DNA from: Oscillospiraceae bacterium
GTDB lineage: Bacteria > Bacillota > Clostridia > Oscillospirales > Ruminococcaceae
Length of the DNA stretch: 64,000 nucleotides
Assembly: GCA_017465665.1 (NCBI GenBank)
Contig: JAFTVU010000011.1
Location: 62,001 to 126,000 of the forward strand
Direction: 5' to 3'
Each line of letters opens with the position of its first letter. The first letter of the stretch is position 1. Below the pieces are notes generated by a model. The model saw only the letters and a program-made list of their open reading frames with translations. It made no database searches and was not told the DNA's origin. Shown one piece after another: positions 17,504 through 24,695 of this stretch. A program made the position numbers and the translations under genes.

Positions 17504-18376
17504 TCACTTCCTTACCTTGTATTTCAGTATCTGAAAAGCGCACTCCGTTTCAAACCTATCATGAGTGCCGAAATATGAATATATCCTGTCGCTGTCATGA
17601 GGGGATGTCTTGTAATAATACGGAGTCATCATAAACAGGGCATTCAGGTGCTCCTGTGATGTAATCTCAAGCGTAAAGTTTATATCCTCTTTTCCAAGGA
17701 ATTCAAGCCCATCTATCTCATAAGGCTTGACCTCATTCAGGCGCACCTCGTCATACAGCACGGATTTAAGCCCGAAAAGATGACGTTCAGCAGGTATCGC
17801 AGTAACGATATATCCACCATCGCGCACTATCCTGCGAAGCTCCTCTGTTACAAACGGAGCAAAGATCACCAGCGCCACATCCGCCGAGCCGCTTTTTATC
17901 GGCAGCCTGAATACGCTTGCCACAGCAGTAGATATGCTGCGCTCTCTGAGTCTCGGCTTTGCCGCTGCCAGTGCATTTTTTGAGATATCCACACCAAACA
18001 GCTCCGCATTTTTACCTGCCGCTACAAGAGCGTCATGTATTCCTGCGGTGTACCAGCATTCGCCGCAGCCGCAGTCAGCAATAACAGGCACGGAAATATC
18101 AGTGCACAGCTCCTTAACAGCACCGCACAGCCCGTCCAGCAGCGGCTGATATGCTCCGCTTCCTAAGAAATCACGCCTTGCAGCTACCATCTTCTTGCTG
18201 TCGCCGGGATCTTTTACGTTCTTATGCTGCGACAGAAGCAGATTAAGATAACCCTTTGCCGCAATATCAAAGCTGTGATTCTTGGGGCATTTTGCGCTGT
18301 TTCCCTCAAGATGCAGTAACGGCGCTTTATCAAGTCCCGATTTTTCTCCGCAGACGGGACAGATGTATATATTCAA
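17504..18376 (-). CDS. rlmA: 23S rRNA (guanine-N1)-methyltransferase, RlmA/TlrB type
   Basis: 290 residues. The N-terminal zinc site (Cys6, Cys9, Cys30 and His34) is followed by the family block HSFDIAAKGYLNLLLSQ. The SAM-binding domain starts at about residue 95 (VIADCGCGECWYT). Members methylate N1 of a guanine in helix 35 of 23S rRNA; the Gram-positive type (RlmA-II) acts on G748 and can affect tylosin response. Which guanine applies here is not decided by sequence. Within the minus-strand run: 15 bases after the unknown gene upstream and 4 bases before cca. Confidence 0.9.
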   Translation of the reverse strand: MNIYICPVCGEKSGLDKAPLLHLEGNSAKCPKNHSFDIAAKGYLNLLLSQHKNVKDPGDSKKMVAARRDFLGSGAYQPLLDGLCGAVKELCTDISVPVIADCGCGECWYTAGIHDALVAAGKNAELFGVDISKNALAAAKPRLRERSISTAVASVFRLPIKSGSADVALVIFAPFVTEELRRIVRDGGYIVTAIPAERHLFGLKSVLYDEVRLNEVKPYEIDGLEFLGKEDINFTLEITSQEHLNALFMMTPYYYKTSPHDSDRIYSYFGTHDRFETECAFQILKYKVRK

Positions 18377-18391
18377 ATCAGTTTCTCCTTG

Positions 18392-19006
18392 TTATGTATT
18401 GGTGAAATTCTCCAGCCATGCATTTTTAAAAGCTTTCGTCCAATATCGCTTTGGAAGTATAATTACCCCACGGCATTTATTCGGTGCTGCAATCACAGGC
18501 ACTATATTGCACTTAAGCACACGGTGCGGCAGATGCTTCCTGAACACCATTATGCTGGTAAAGTGCATCTCCTCTCCAAGCTCATCGGAGCAAAGCGGCT
18601 TGAACACAAAGGATGAACGGTCATGTTCATCCCGTATGACATTCAATATTTCCTTGTATTCGCTGTCAGCATGCTCCTGCTCATTCTTGAAATGAAACAG
18701 ATAGCGTCCCATCCGTTGCAGCAGCTTAGGATTTACCGAAACAGCGTCCTCTGTTGAATAAATGATATTCGCAGGGAGGTCATCATGCGGGAAAAAGCTG
18801 AACAGAGCACAATTCGCCTGAACGATATACGCATAATATATCATTCCCTCACGGATAAGCATATCCTTATCGGTATATGTGGAATACAACCCATCCTCAG
18901 GTCTCATCCAAGCAGGCTTTGGAAGCGCTAAATCTTTCAGCGGTCTTTTCGCGTAATTCTCGCGCATTTCTTCAAGTTCTTTGCGAAAGTCCATCGTTTT
19001 ATTCAA
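18392..19006 (-). CDS. Protein of unknown function in methyltransferase/oxidoreductase operon
   Basis: 204 residues, no signal peptide or membrane segment; I do not recognise the family. It is Lys/Glu-rich at the N-terminus, with aromatic blocks in the middle (CALFSFFPHDDLP) and a basic end. The frame starts at TTG 19006, which overlaps the stop of the flavodoxin-like gene by 4 bases; an ATG four codons later (18994) has no ribosome site. The overlap suggests translational coupling and a shared function with the two upstream genes. Confidence 0.65.
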   Translation of the reverse strand: MNKTMDFRKELEEMRENYAKRPLKDLALPKPAWMRPEDGLYSTYTDKDMLIREGMIYYAYIVQANCALFSFFPHDDLPANIIYSTEDAVSVNPKLLQRMGRYLFHFKNEQEHADSEYKEILNVIRDEHDRSSFVFKPLCSDELGEEMHFTSIMVFRKHLPHRVLKCNIVPVIAAPNKCRGVIILPKRYWTKAFKNAWLENFTNT

Positions 19007-19587
19007 AATGTACGCCCCAATTCATACGCCGTTTCAAGATGCTTCGGCTTCATCTGTGCGATAAGCTCCTCGTCATAATGTGAGATACCATCCAGAAACA
19101 CCATCCGCTTTTCCCTTGCACGCTGATTTATGCGATCACCCAGCATTACGGTTTCCATTGCAGCTTTGTTGCCTGTTTCCTCAAGGCTCTGCAGAGTCTT
19201 TCCTGCACAGGCGATAAAAAGCGCCTTGTCAAGTATCCGCATAGTGCAATCCGCGTAAGCATAGCCTGCTGTCCATACTCTGTCGAACCAGCCGACAAGC
19301 TTTGCAGGCGCTTCTGTCCAGAACACAGGATAGATGAATGCGATCCCATCACAGCTCTCTATCTTATCCTGCTCCGCACGTACATCATCGGGAACAGGAA
19401 GATCGCCACGGTAATACGTTTCACGGAGGAATTCCTCCTCTGGCATATCCGTGCGAAAATCCATATCATACAGATCGGACATGACTATCTCATGACCCGC
19501 TGCACGAAGCCCCTCACAGAAACGCTCCTGGACCTCATGGGTGAAGCTGGTCCTGCTTGGGTGACAATATACCACCAGCACACGCAT
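19003..19587 (-). CDS. Flavodoxin-fold NAD(P)H-dependent oxidoreductase
   Basis: About 194 residues of the NQO1/KefF/MdaB class, which binds FMN or FAD and reduces quinones or similar acceptors. Visible features are the N-terminal MRVLVVYCHPSRTSFTH with the phosphate-binding loop, and the central FIYPVFWTEAPAKLVGWFDRV, which is the family hallmark. The ATG at 19587 shares one base with the TGA of the methyltransferase gene (TGATG); a GTG one codon earlier is possible. Its acceptor is unknown. Confidence 0.85.
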   Translation of the reverse strand: MRVLVVYCHPSRTSFTHEVQERFCEGLRAAGHEIVMSDLYDMDFRTDMPEEEFLRETYYRGDLPVPDDVRAEQDKIESCDGIAFIYPVFWTEAPAKLVGWFDRVWTAGYAYADCTMRILDKALFIACAGKTLQSLEETGNKAAMETVMLGDRINQRAREKRMVFLDGISHYDEELIAQMKPKHLETAYELGRTF

Positions 19588-20384
19588 CACTTATTCTCTC
19601 CCTTGATGCGGAAGCCATATATTCTGTAGAAGCTCGAACCGAAGCCGCCCATAAAGGTATAACGTGCTTTCATTGCGCCGCTCAGCTTATCGATATATCG
19701 CTTCTGTATTATGCTCTTGTTGATAACGCACTTTGCATTCTTCACACGATATTCCAGAACCGCAGGATCACTCATAGAAAAATATATCTGAGCATCCATT
19801 TTGTTAACAGGATTTTTCAGCTTGGATAGCCGTGCCGCCGCGTCAGAATATGCGTCAAACAGGAACGCTGTCTTACTGAAGCGTCTGCCGAACTCACTCA
19901 TGAGAGTAGTCATCTCATCCAGTGTGAGGTACATGGAAAGTCCCTCAGCTATGACCAGCACATTTTCGCCATGATAATCTATCTCATCCAGCCAGCTCAG
20001 ATCAGTCACCGAGGAAGATATCATACGATATACGGCATTAGGCTCGAAATACTTACGGCGCAGCTCGATCACCTCAGGGAAATCAATATCATACCACTTC
20101 TTAGCGCCTATCTTCACACGCTTGCAGCGGCTGTCCAGACCGCAGCCCAGATGCAACACGATACAATCGGGACACTTTTCAATGAACTTCTCCGTCATCT
20201 GGTCATACTGCAAGGCTCTCATAGCGAGGAATATAGCCAGCTTACGGGATTTATCCACATCCTCGAAATCATATCCGCAGCTATCGACGATCTCCTCAGC
20301 TGTCCTGTCCTCTAAAAAACCCTCGCGGCTCATCATTGCCTTTGCGTACAGGGGGATATACAGGGTCTTGCTTTCGTTAGTCAT
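19587..20384 (-). CDS. SAM-dependent methyltransferase, leucine carboxyl methyltransferase (LCMT/PPM) family
   Basis: 265 residues. The SAM-binding glycine motif is VLHLGCGLDSRC (near 73-84), followed by an acidic ribose contact in WYDIDFPEVIELR and the conserved VTDLSWLDE and LVIAEGLSMYL blocks. These are the hallmarks of the TcmP/LCMT-like branch, whose bacterial members often act on small molecules. TAGGAGG precedes the ATG. It sits between a small unknown gene and the oxidoreductase, with overlap on the downstream side. The substrate is unknown. Confidence 0.85.
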   Translation of the reverse strand: MTNESKTLYIPLYAKAMMSREGFLEDRTAEEIVDSCGYDFEDVDKSRKLAIFLAMRALQYDQMTEKFIEKCPDCIVLHLGCGLDSRCKRVKIGAKKWYDIDFPEVIELRRKYFEPNAVYRMISSSVTDLSWLDEIDYHGENVLVIAEGLSMYLTLDEMTTLMSEFGRRFSKTAFLFDAYSDAAARLSKLKNPVNKMDAQIYFSMSDPAVLEYRVKNAKCVINKSIIQKRYIDKLSGAMKARYTFMGGFGSSFYRIYGFRIKGENK

Positions 20385-20393
20385 GGCGTCCTC

Positions 20394-20729
20394 CTAAATT
20401 CCGAAATGTATTACATATTTATTCTGAGAAATTGCTGTTTTTAATAATCCTCCCAGCTCAAGAAATGCATCTTCCGCAGGGAGCAGCTCGGCAAGAGCTT
20501 GTGCAGCGTCGGGAGAAATAAGTGTGATGCCGTAAGCTGCAAGTCCTTTTCCGCTGATATCAGTAGTATGCCAGAAAAAATCTATACTGCCGCCGTAGTC
20601 TATGGTAAGCAGATCATCATCGTGGATGGTTATAATGTCGCTGTACTTATGCGGCTCATATTCGTCATATCGCTTTCCCGAAACGGGAGGCTCAGGCATT
20701 ATACAGAACTCATGGTATTGTCCGCTCAT
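20394..20729 (-). CDS. Small protein of unknown function, first gene of the operon
   Basis: 111 residues, acidic, no membrane segment and no motif I recognise. It contains a segment with alternating hydrophobics (DIITIHDDDLLTIDYGG), then IDFFWHTTDISGKGL. AAAGGAGAT sits before the ATG at 20729. It has a promoter directly upstream and its stop is 9 bases before the methyltransferase start, so it leads the minus-strand run down to about 15.3 kb. Confidence 0.65.
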   Translation of the reverse strand: MSGQYHEFCIMPEPPVSGKRYDEYEPHKYSDIITIHDDDLLTIDYGGSIDFFWHTTDISGKGLAAYGITLISPDAAQALAELLPAEDAFLELGGLLKTAISQNKYVIHFGI

Positions 20730-20778
20730 AGTATCTCCTTTACCAATGCTGAATTACTGTTCTTTTTCCCTATTATAT

Positions 20779-20807
20779 ATTATATACTATTATATTACCA
20801 TATTCAA
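20779..20807 (-). promoter_or_regulatory. Promoter of the minus-strand operon
   Basis: Reading the minus strand: TTGAAT (20807-20802), 17 bases, TATAAT (20784-20779), about 50 bases before the ATG. It lies in the 320-base AT-rich gap between divergent genes, which holds only this promoter and that of the EF-G-like gene. Confidence 0.6.
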
Positions 20808-20897
20808 GCGTTTTTCAAAAAATGTTGTTTGTTAAATCTGCACAAAAGCAAGTTCAACATTTGTACATCTAACGTCAAAAAAACTCCACAAAAACAG

Positions 20898-20926
20898 TTG
20901 CAATTTATGTAAATTTACTATATAAT
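20898..20926 (+). promoter_or_regulatory. Promoter of the EF-G-like gene
   Basis: TTGCAA (20898-20903), 17 bases, TATAAT (20921-20926). It leaves a leader of about 115 bases with no clear hairpin. Confidence 0.65.
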
Positions 20927-21049
20927 ATACACAAGACATTTTCCAAAGATATCAGCATTTTAGTTATTATATACAATCTGTTCATTTGGTTAATTCTTAT
21001 GCTGCGCTGTACGGTGCGGCAAAAAAATAAATTGTTCGGAGGTTACCCC

Positions 21050-23074
21050 ATGAAAACATTCAAAGCTGACAGTATCAGAAACGTTGTCCTCGCTGGACAC
21101 GGCGAAAGCGGTAAGACAGCCCTTGCAGAAGCAATGCTGTTCAAGTGCGGTCTGACCGACAGAATGGGCAACACAGCTGACGGTAATACCGTATGCGACT
21201 TTGACGCTGAGGAGATCAAGAGAAAGATATCCATTAATTCCGCTGTTGTAAACGCAGTGTGGAAAGATACAAAGATCAACGTTATAGACGCTCCCGGTCA
21301 GTTTGATTTCGTGGGCGGAATGCACGAGGGCGTTCGTGCCGCTGAATCCGTGATAATCACCGTAAACGGCAAGGACAGCGTTTGCCCCGGTACTATCAAG
21401 GCATACAACCTTGCAGGCAAGCAGAACAAGGCACGAATGATCGCCGTTACCTGCATGGAGGTTGAAAATTCCGATTTCTATAAGGTACATACCGATCTTA
21501 AGATCGCATTCGGACCCTCCATCTGCCCTATCGTTGTTCCTTATGACAAGCACGGCCCTGTTGAAGCATACATGAACCTGCTCACAATGAAAGCATACAA
21601 GTATGATAAGAACGGCGTTCCCACAGAGGTAGAGATCCCCGCGTCCGAAAACCGTATCGCAGGTCTGCGTGCAGCGATGGCTGAGGCTGTTGCAGAGACT
21701 AACGAGGAGTTCATGGAGAAGTTCTTCGAGGGTGAGGACTTCACTCACGAGGAGCTCGTAAAGGGTATCCATGACGGTATCGCAAGCGGCGCTATCACAC
21801 CCGTTGTATGCTGCGCTAATGATACTCTCTCAGGCGTTGATATGCTGCTGGATGCAGTTGTTTCCATGCTGCCCTCCCCCAACGAAAGAAAGCTTGAAGA
21901 AGCTGACGGCGAGCTGCTGGATTACGATGACACCAAGCCTCTCAAGGCATTTGTATTCAAAACTATCGCCGATCCGTTCGTTGGTAAGATCAGCTGCCTT
22001 AAGGTAGTTCAGGGCTCTATCAACGGCAAATCCGAGGTAGTGAACGCTACTACAGGCGAGACTGTTAAGTTCGGTAAGCTGGTATCCCTCTGCGGTAAGA
22101 AGCAGGAAGAGATCACTGAAGCTTATGCAGGCGATATCGTGGCCGTAACAAAGCTTGATGCTAACACCAACGATACACTCTGCGATGCGTCCGATGTACG
22201 CGCACTCGCTCCCATAACATTCCCCAAGCCCTGCTACTACATGGCAGTAAAGCTTGCAGGCAACGGCGACGAGGGCAAGCTCTCCACCGCTATCCGCCGC
22301 CTGCTTGAGGAAGACAAGACTCTTGAATATGTACATAACCACGAAACTCACGAGCGTATCATCGGCGGTCTCGGTGAGCAGCACCTGGATGTAGCGGCTG
22401 CAAAGCTGAAGTCTAAGTTCGGCATGGAGGTCGCTCTCTCCGCTCCCAAGATCGCTTATCGTGAAGCTATCCGCAAGCCTGTTACCATCGAAAGCAAGTA
22501 CAAGAAGCAGTCAGGTGGTCACGGTCAGTACGGCCACGTTAAGATCGAGTTTGCTCCCCACGATGGCGATGAGCTCATCTTTGAGGAGAAGATCTTCGGT
22601 GGTTCTGTTCCTAAGAACTTCCACCCCGCAGTTGAAAAGGGTCTGCAGGAGGCTGCAGAGCACGGCACTATCGGCGGCTTCCCTGTTGTTCGCCTCAAGG
22701 CAACTCTGATCGATGGCTCCTACCACCCCGTAGACAGCTCTGAAATGGCATTCAAGACCGCTGCTTCCATGGCGTTCAAGGATTGCATGAAAGAAGCTCA
22801 GCCCTATCTGCTCGAACCGCTGAACAGCCTTACTATCCTCGTTCCCGATGACAAGCAGGGCGATATCATGAGCGTTCTTTCCAAGCGCCGCGGCAGCGTT
22901 CTGGGCATGAACTCCGTTGGCGATGGCATGACCGAGCTGCTTGCCGAAGCTCCCGAAGCTGAAATGGTAGATTTCGCTCTGGTACTCCGCCAGATCACTC
23001 AGGGTCTCGGTGAATTCACATCTGAATTTGCAAGATATGAGATGCTCCCTGCAGGCACAGAGATCAAGGCTTAA
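21050..23074 (+). CDS. EF-G-like translation factor paralogue with degenerate GTPase motifs
   Basis: 674 residues with the whole EF-G layout: GTPase domain (1 to about 265), domain II, domain III (ERIIGGLGEQHLDV), domain IV (HGQYGHVKIEF) and domain V (PDDKQGDIMSVLSKRRG). It is not the main EF-G. The P-loop is AGHGESGKT (15-23). The G3 block is DAPGQFDF, with Gln84 where EF-G has its catalytic His. The G4 position reads VTCMEVE (133-139) instead of NKMD. Such paralogues (FusA2-like) exist in many bacteria, with roles still poorly known. GGAGG lies 7 bases before the ATG at 21050. Transcribed alone. Confidence 0.9.
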   Translation: MKTFKADSIRNVVLAGHGESGKTALAEAMLFKCGLTDRMGNTADGNTVCDFDAEEIKRKISINSAVVNAVWKDTKINVIDAPGQFDFVGGMHEGVRAAESVIITVNGKDSVCPGTIKAYNLAGKQNKARMIAVTCMEVENSDFYKVHTDLKIAFGPSICPIVVPYDKHGPVEAYMNLLTMKAYKYDKNGVPTEVEIPASENRIAGLRAAMAEAVAETNEEFMEKFFEGEDFTHEELVKGIHDGIASGAITPVVCCANDTLSGVDMLLDAVVSMLPSPNERKLEEADGELLDYDDTKPLKAFVFKTIADPFVGKISCLKVVQGSINGKSEVVNATTGETVKFGKLVSLCGKKQEEITEAYAGDIVAVTKLDANTNDTLCDASDVRALAPITFPKPCYYMAVKLAGNGDEGKLSTAIRRLLEEDKTLEYVHNHETHERIIGGLGEQHLDVAAAKLKSKFGMEVALSAPKIAYREAIRKPVTIESKYKKQSGGHGQYGHVKIEFAPHDGDELIFEEKIFGGSVPKNFHPAVEKGLQEAAEHGTIGGFPVVRLKATLIDGSYHPVDSSEMAFKTAASMAFKDCMKEAQPYLLEPLNSLTILVPDDKQGDIMSVLSKRRGSVLGMNSVGDGMTELLAEAPEAEMVDFALVLRQITQGLGEFTSEFARYEMLPAGTEIKA

Positions 23075-23086
23075 TTGAAATTTCGT

Positions 23087-23110
23087 CATCCCCTCTTCTG
23101 TGAGGGGATG
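23087..23110 (+). terminator. Terminator after the EF-G-like gene
   Basis: A 9-bp perfect stem (CATCCCCTC at 23087-23095 with 23102-23110) lies 12 bases after the stop. Only a weak ATTTAT tail follows. Confidence 0.65.
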
Positions 23111-23177
23111 ATTTATGCAACATGCACATAAAGCCGCGTTTTAGTTGTCTTAATTACACGAATTTGCTCAAAAACTC

Positions 23178-23206
23178 TTGTAATTTATGGTATGATATAG
23201 TATAAT
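23178..23206 (+). promoter_or_regulatory. Promoter of the CheY-like gene
   Basis: TTGTAA (23178-23183), 17 bases, TATAAT (23201-23206). The sequence resembles the EF-G-like promoter in the -35 flank (TTGYAATTTATG). Confidence 0.65.
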
Positions 23207-23262
23207 ATAACTGTACGATTTAAGTGTGGTATAATGCCACAAAACGAAAGGAACTATGTAAA

Positions 23263-23637
23263 ATGAATATTTCAGAGCTTAAAGTATTGATATGTGACGA
23301 CTCAATCCTTGTAAGAAAAAAGCTGACTGATGTGCTCAAAAAGGCAGGTATTACATTGCTTTTTGAAGCAAAGGACGGTGTTCAGGCAGTTGAGACTTAT
23401 AAGACGATCAAGCCCGATCTGGTATTTATGGACATCGTAATGCCCGTCAAGACAGGTCTGGATGCACTTATAGAGATCAGGGATTTTGACGCAGATGCAA
23501 AGGTAGTTATGGCATCCACCATCGGTACTCAGAGCCATCTGGTAAGCGCTATCAAGGCAGGCGCATACGATTTTCTCCAGAAGCCTGTAAAGGACGAGGA
23601 TATCAACAAGATACTCACTAAGATCACCGAGGGCTGA
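23263..23637 (+). CDS. Stand-alone CheY-like receiver protein
   Basis: 124 residues, one receiver domain and no output domain. Acidic pocket Asp12-Asp13 (CDDS), phosphorylation site Asp57 (FMDIVMP), the Ser/Thr switch in VVMASTIG and the conserved Lys in FLQKPVKD are all present. Such proteins carry a phosphate signal from a kinase to a target. AAAGGAAC precedes the ATG at 23263. It lies 27 bases before a CheC/CheX-like gene, so the partner may remove its phosphate. No CheA or flagellar gene is in the window. Confidence 0.92.
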   Translation: MNISELKVLICDDSILVRKKLTDVLKKAGITLLFEAKDGVQAVETYKTIKPDLVFMDIVMPVKTGLDALIEIRDFDADAKVVMASTIGTQSHLVSAIKAGAYDFLQKPVKDEDINKILTKITEG

Positions 23638-23664
23638 GCCCCCGAAAGGAAAGGATCAATTTAA

Positions 23665-24576
23665 ATGTTTACACAGTTATTCGGACATTTTCTTCTTAAC
23701 AAGAACATAATCAACGGCGAGCAGCTTGCAGTAGCACTGGAAGCTAAGAACAGCACCCGTGTAAAGCTCGGTGCACTCGCTATAGACGCTGGCTACATGA
23801 CCGCTGAGCAGGTAGAGGCAGTACATGAGGAGCAGATGCATGTTGATAAGCGTATCGGTGATATCGCTATCGAAATGGGCTTCCTTACAGACGCTCAGGT
23901 CGGCGAGCTGCTCTCCAAGCAGAAGACAGCAAACATCGTGCTTGGACAGGCTCTTATCGATGCAGGATACATCACCAACAAGCAGTTTGAGGACGCTCTC
24001 GCTGAATACAAGGCTTCTGCTGCATTTGCAGGTGATGAGCCCGATGACGAGGCTCTTGCAAAGGATATCGTATCCATCTTCGATCTTGAAGACGATGAAA
24101 ACAAGGACTTCTATGTAGATTACATAATGCTGCTCACAAAGAACGCCATCCGCTTTATCGGCGATGATTTCGTTCTTGCAGGCTACCAGAAGGATATCGA
24201 GATCACCTGCGAGCACCTTAGCTCCCAGGATCTCACAGGCGAAGATATGACATACTACACTGCTATCGGCGGCGGCGATGACGCATTCATCAACATTGCA
24301 TCCCGTTATGCTGTTGATACCAATGAGGATATCGACGATATAACAGAAGCTGGTCTGTTCGAGGAGGTCGATGAGTTCGTTGAAGCTTGCGTAGGCGAGT
24401 TCCTGAACCTGCAGAACGGTCTGTTCGCAGTAAATATGTCCAACAAGAAGAATATCGAGCTGGATCTCACACCTCAGTTTGCTGAGAGCAATGCTACCAT
24501 CACTCTTGCAAAGGGACTTTCTGTATGCTTACAGTACACCTTTGGCAAGGTTGAATTCATTATCCGCAAGAGATAA
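23665..24576 (+). CDS. MshEN-repeat protein with CheC/CheX-type C-terminal domain
   Basis: 303 residues. The first 120 contain three repeats of the type LGALAIDAGYMTAEQVEAV, IGDIAIEMGFLTDAQVGEL and LGQALIDAGYITNKQFEDA. They match the MshEN pattern of type II secretion/pilus ATPases, some of which bind cyclic di-GMP. After an acidic hinge (120-150) comes a domain with Glu245-x2-Asn248-x21-Pro270. This is the active-site spacing of CheC/CheX/FliY phosphatases, although the usual Asp/Ser four residues before the Glu is Ala. I infer that it dephosphorylates the neighbouring receiver, perhaps gated by a nucleotide. Gene pairing supports this; biochemistry is unknown. Confidence 0.75.
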   Translation: MFTQLFGHFLLNKNIINGEQLAVALEAKNSTRVKLGALAIDAGYMTAEQVEAVHEEQMHVDKRIGDIAIEMGFLTDAQVGELLSKQKTANIVLGQALIDAGYITNKQFEDALAEYKASAAFAGDEPDDEALAKDIVSIFDLEDDENKDFYVDYIMLLTKNAIRFIGDDFVLAGYQKDIEITCEHLSSQDLTGEDMTYYTAIGGGDDAFINIASRYAVDTNEDIDDITEAGLFEEVDEFVEACVGEFLNLQNGLFAVNMSNKKNIELDLTPQFAESNATITLAKGLSVCLQYTFGKVEFIIRKR

Positions 24577-24594
24577 TAACAAACTCACAAACAA

Positions 24595-24621
24595 AACCTC
24601 CCCATCAGGGGAGGTTTTTTT
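24595..24621 (+). terminator. Terminator after the receiver/MshEN gene pair
   Basis: AACCTCCCC (24595-24603), loop ATCA, GGGGAGGTT (24608-24616), then a run of T. A textbook intrinsic terminator. Confidence 0.9.
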
Positions 24622-24650
24622 ACTGGAACGATCGGCAACTCATTGTGCAC

Positions 24651-24681
24651 AAAAACAGCCCCCACATCACTGCGGGGGCTG
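24651..24681 (-). terminator. Terminator of the long chemoreceptor gene
   Basis: On the minus strand, an 8-bp stem (24681-24674 with 24663-24656) is followed by TTTTTG at 24655-24650. It lies 15 bases after the chemoreceptor stop. Confidence 0.85.
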
Positions 24682-24695
24682 CGCCTGTATTATAT

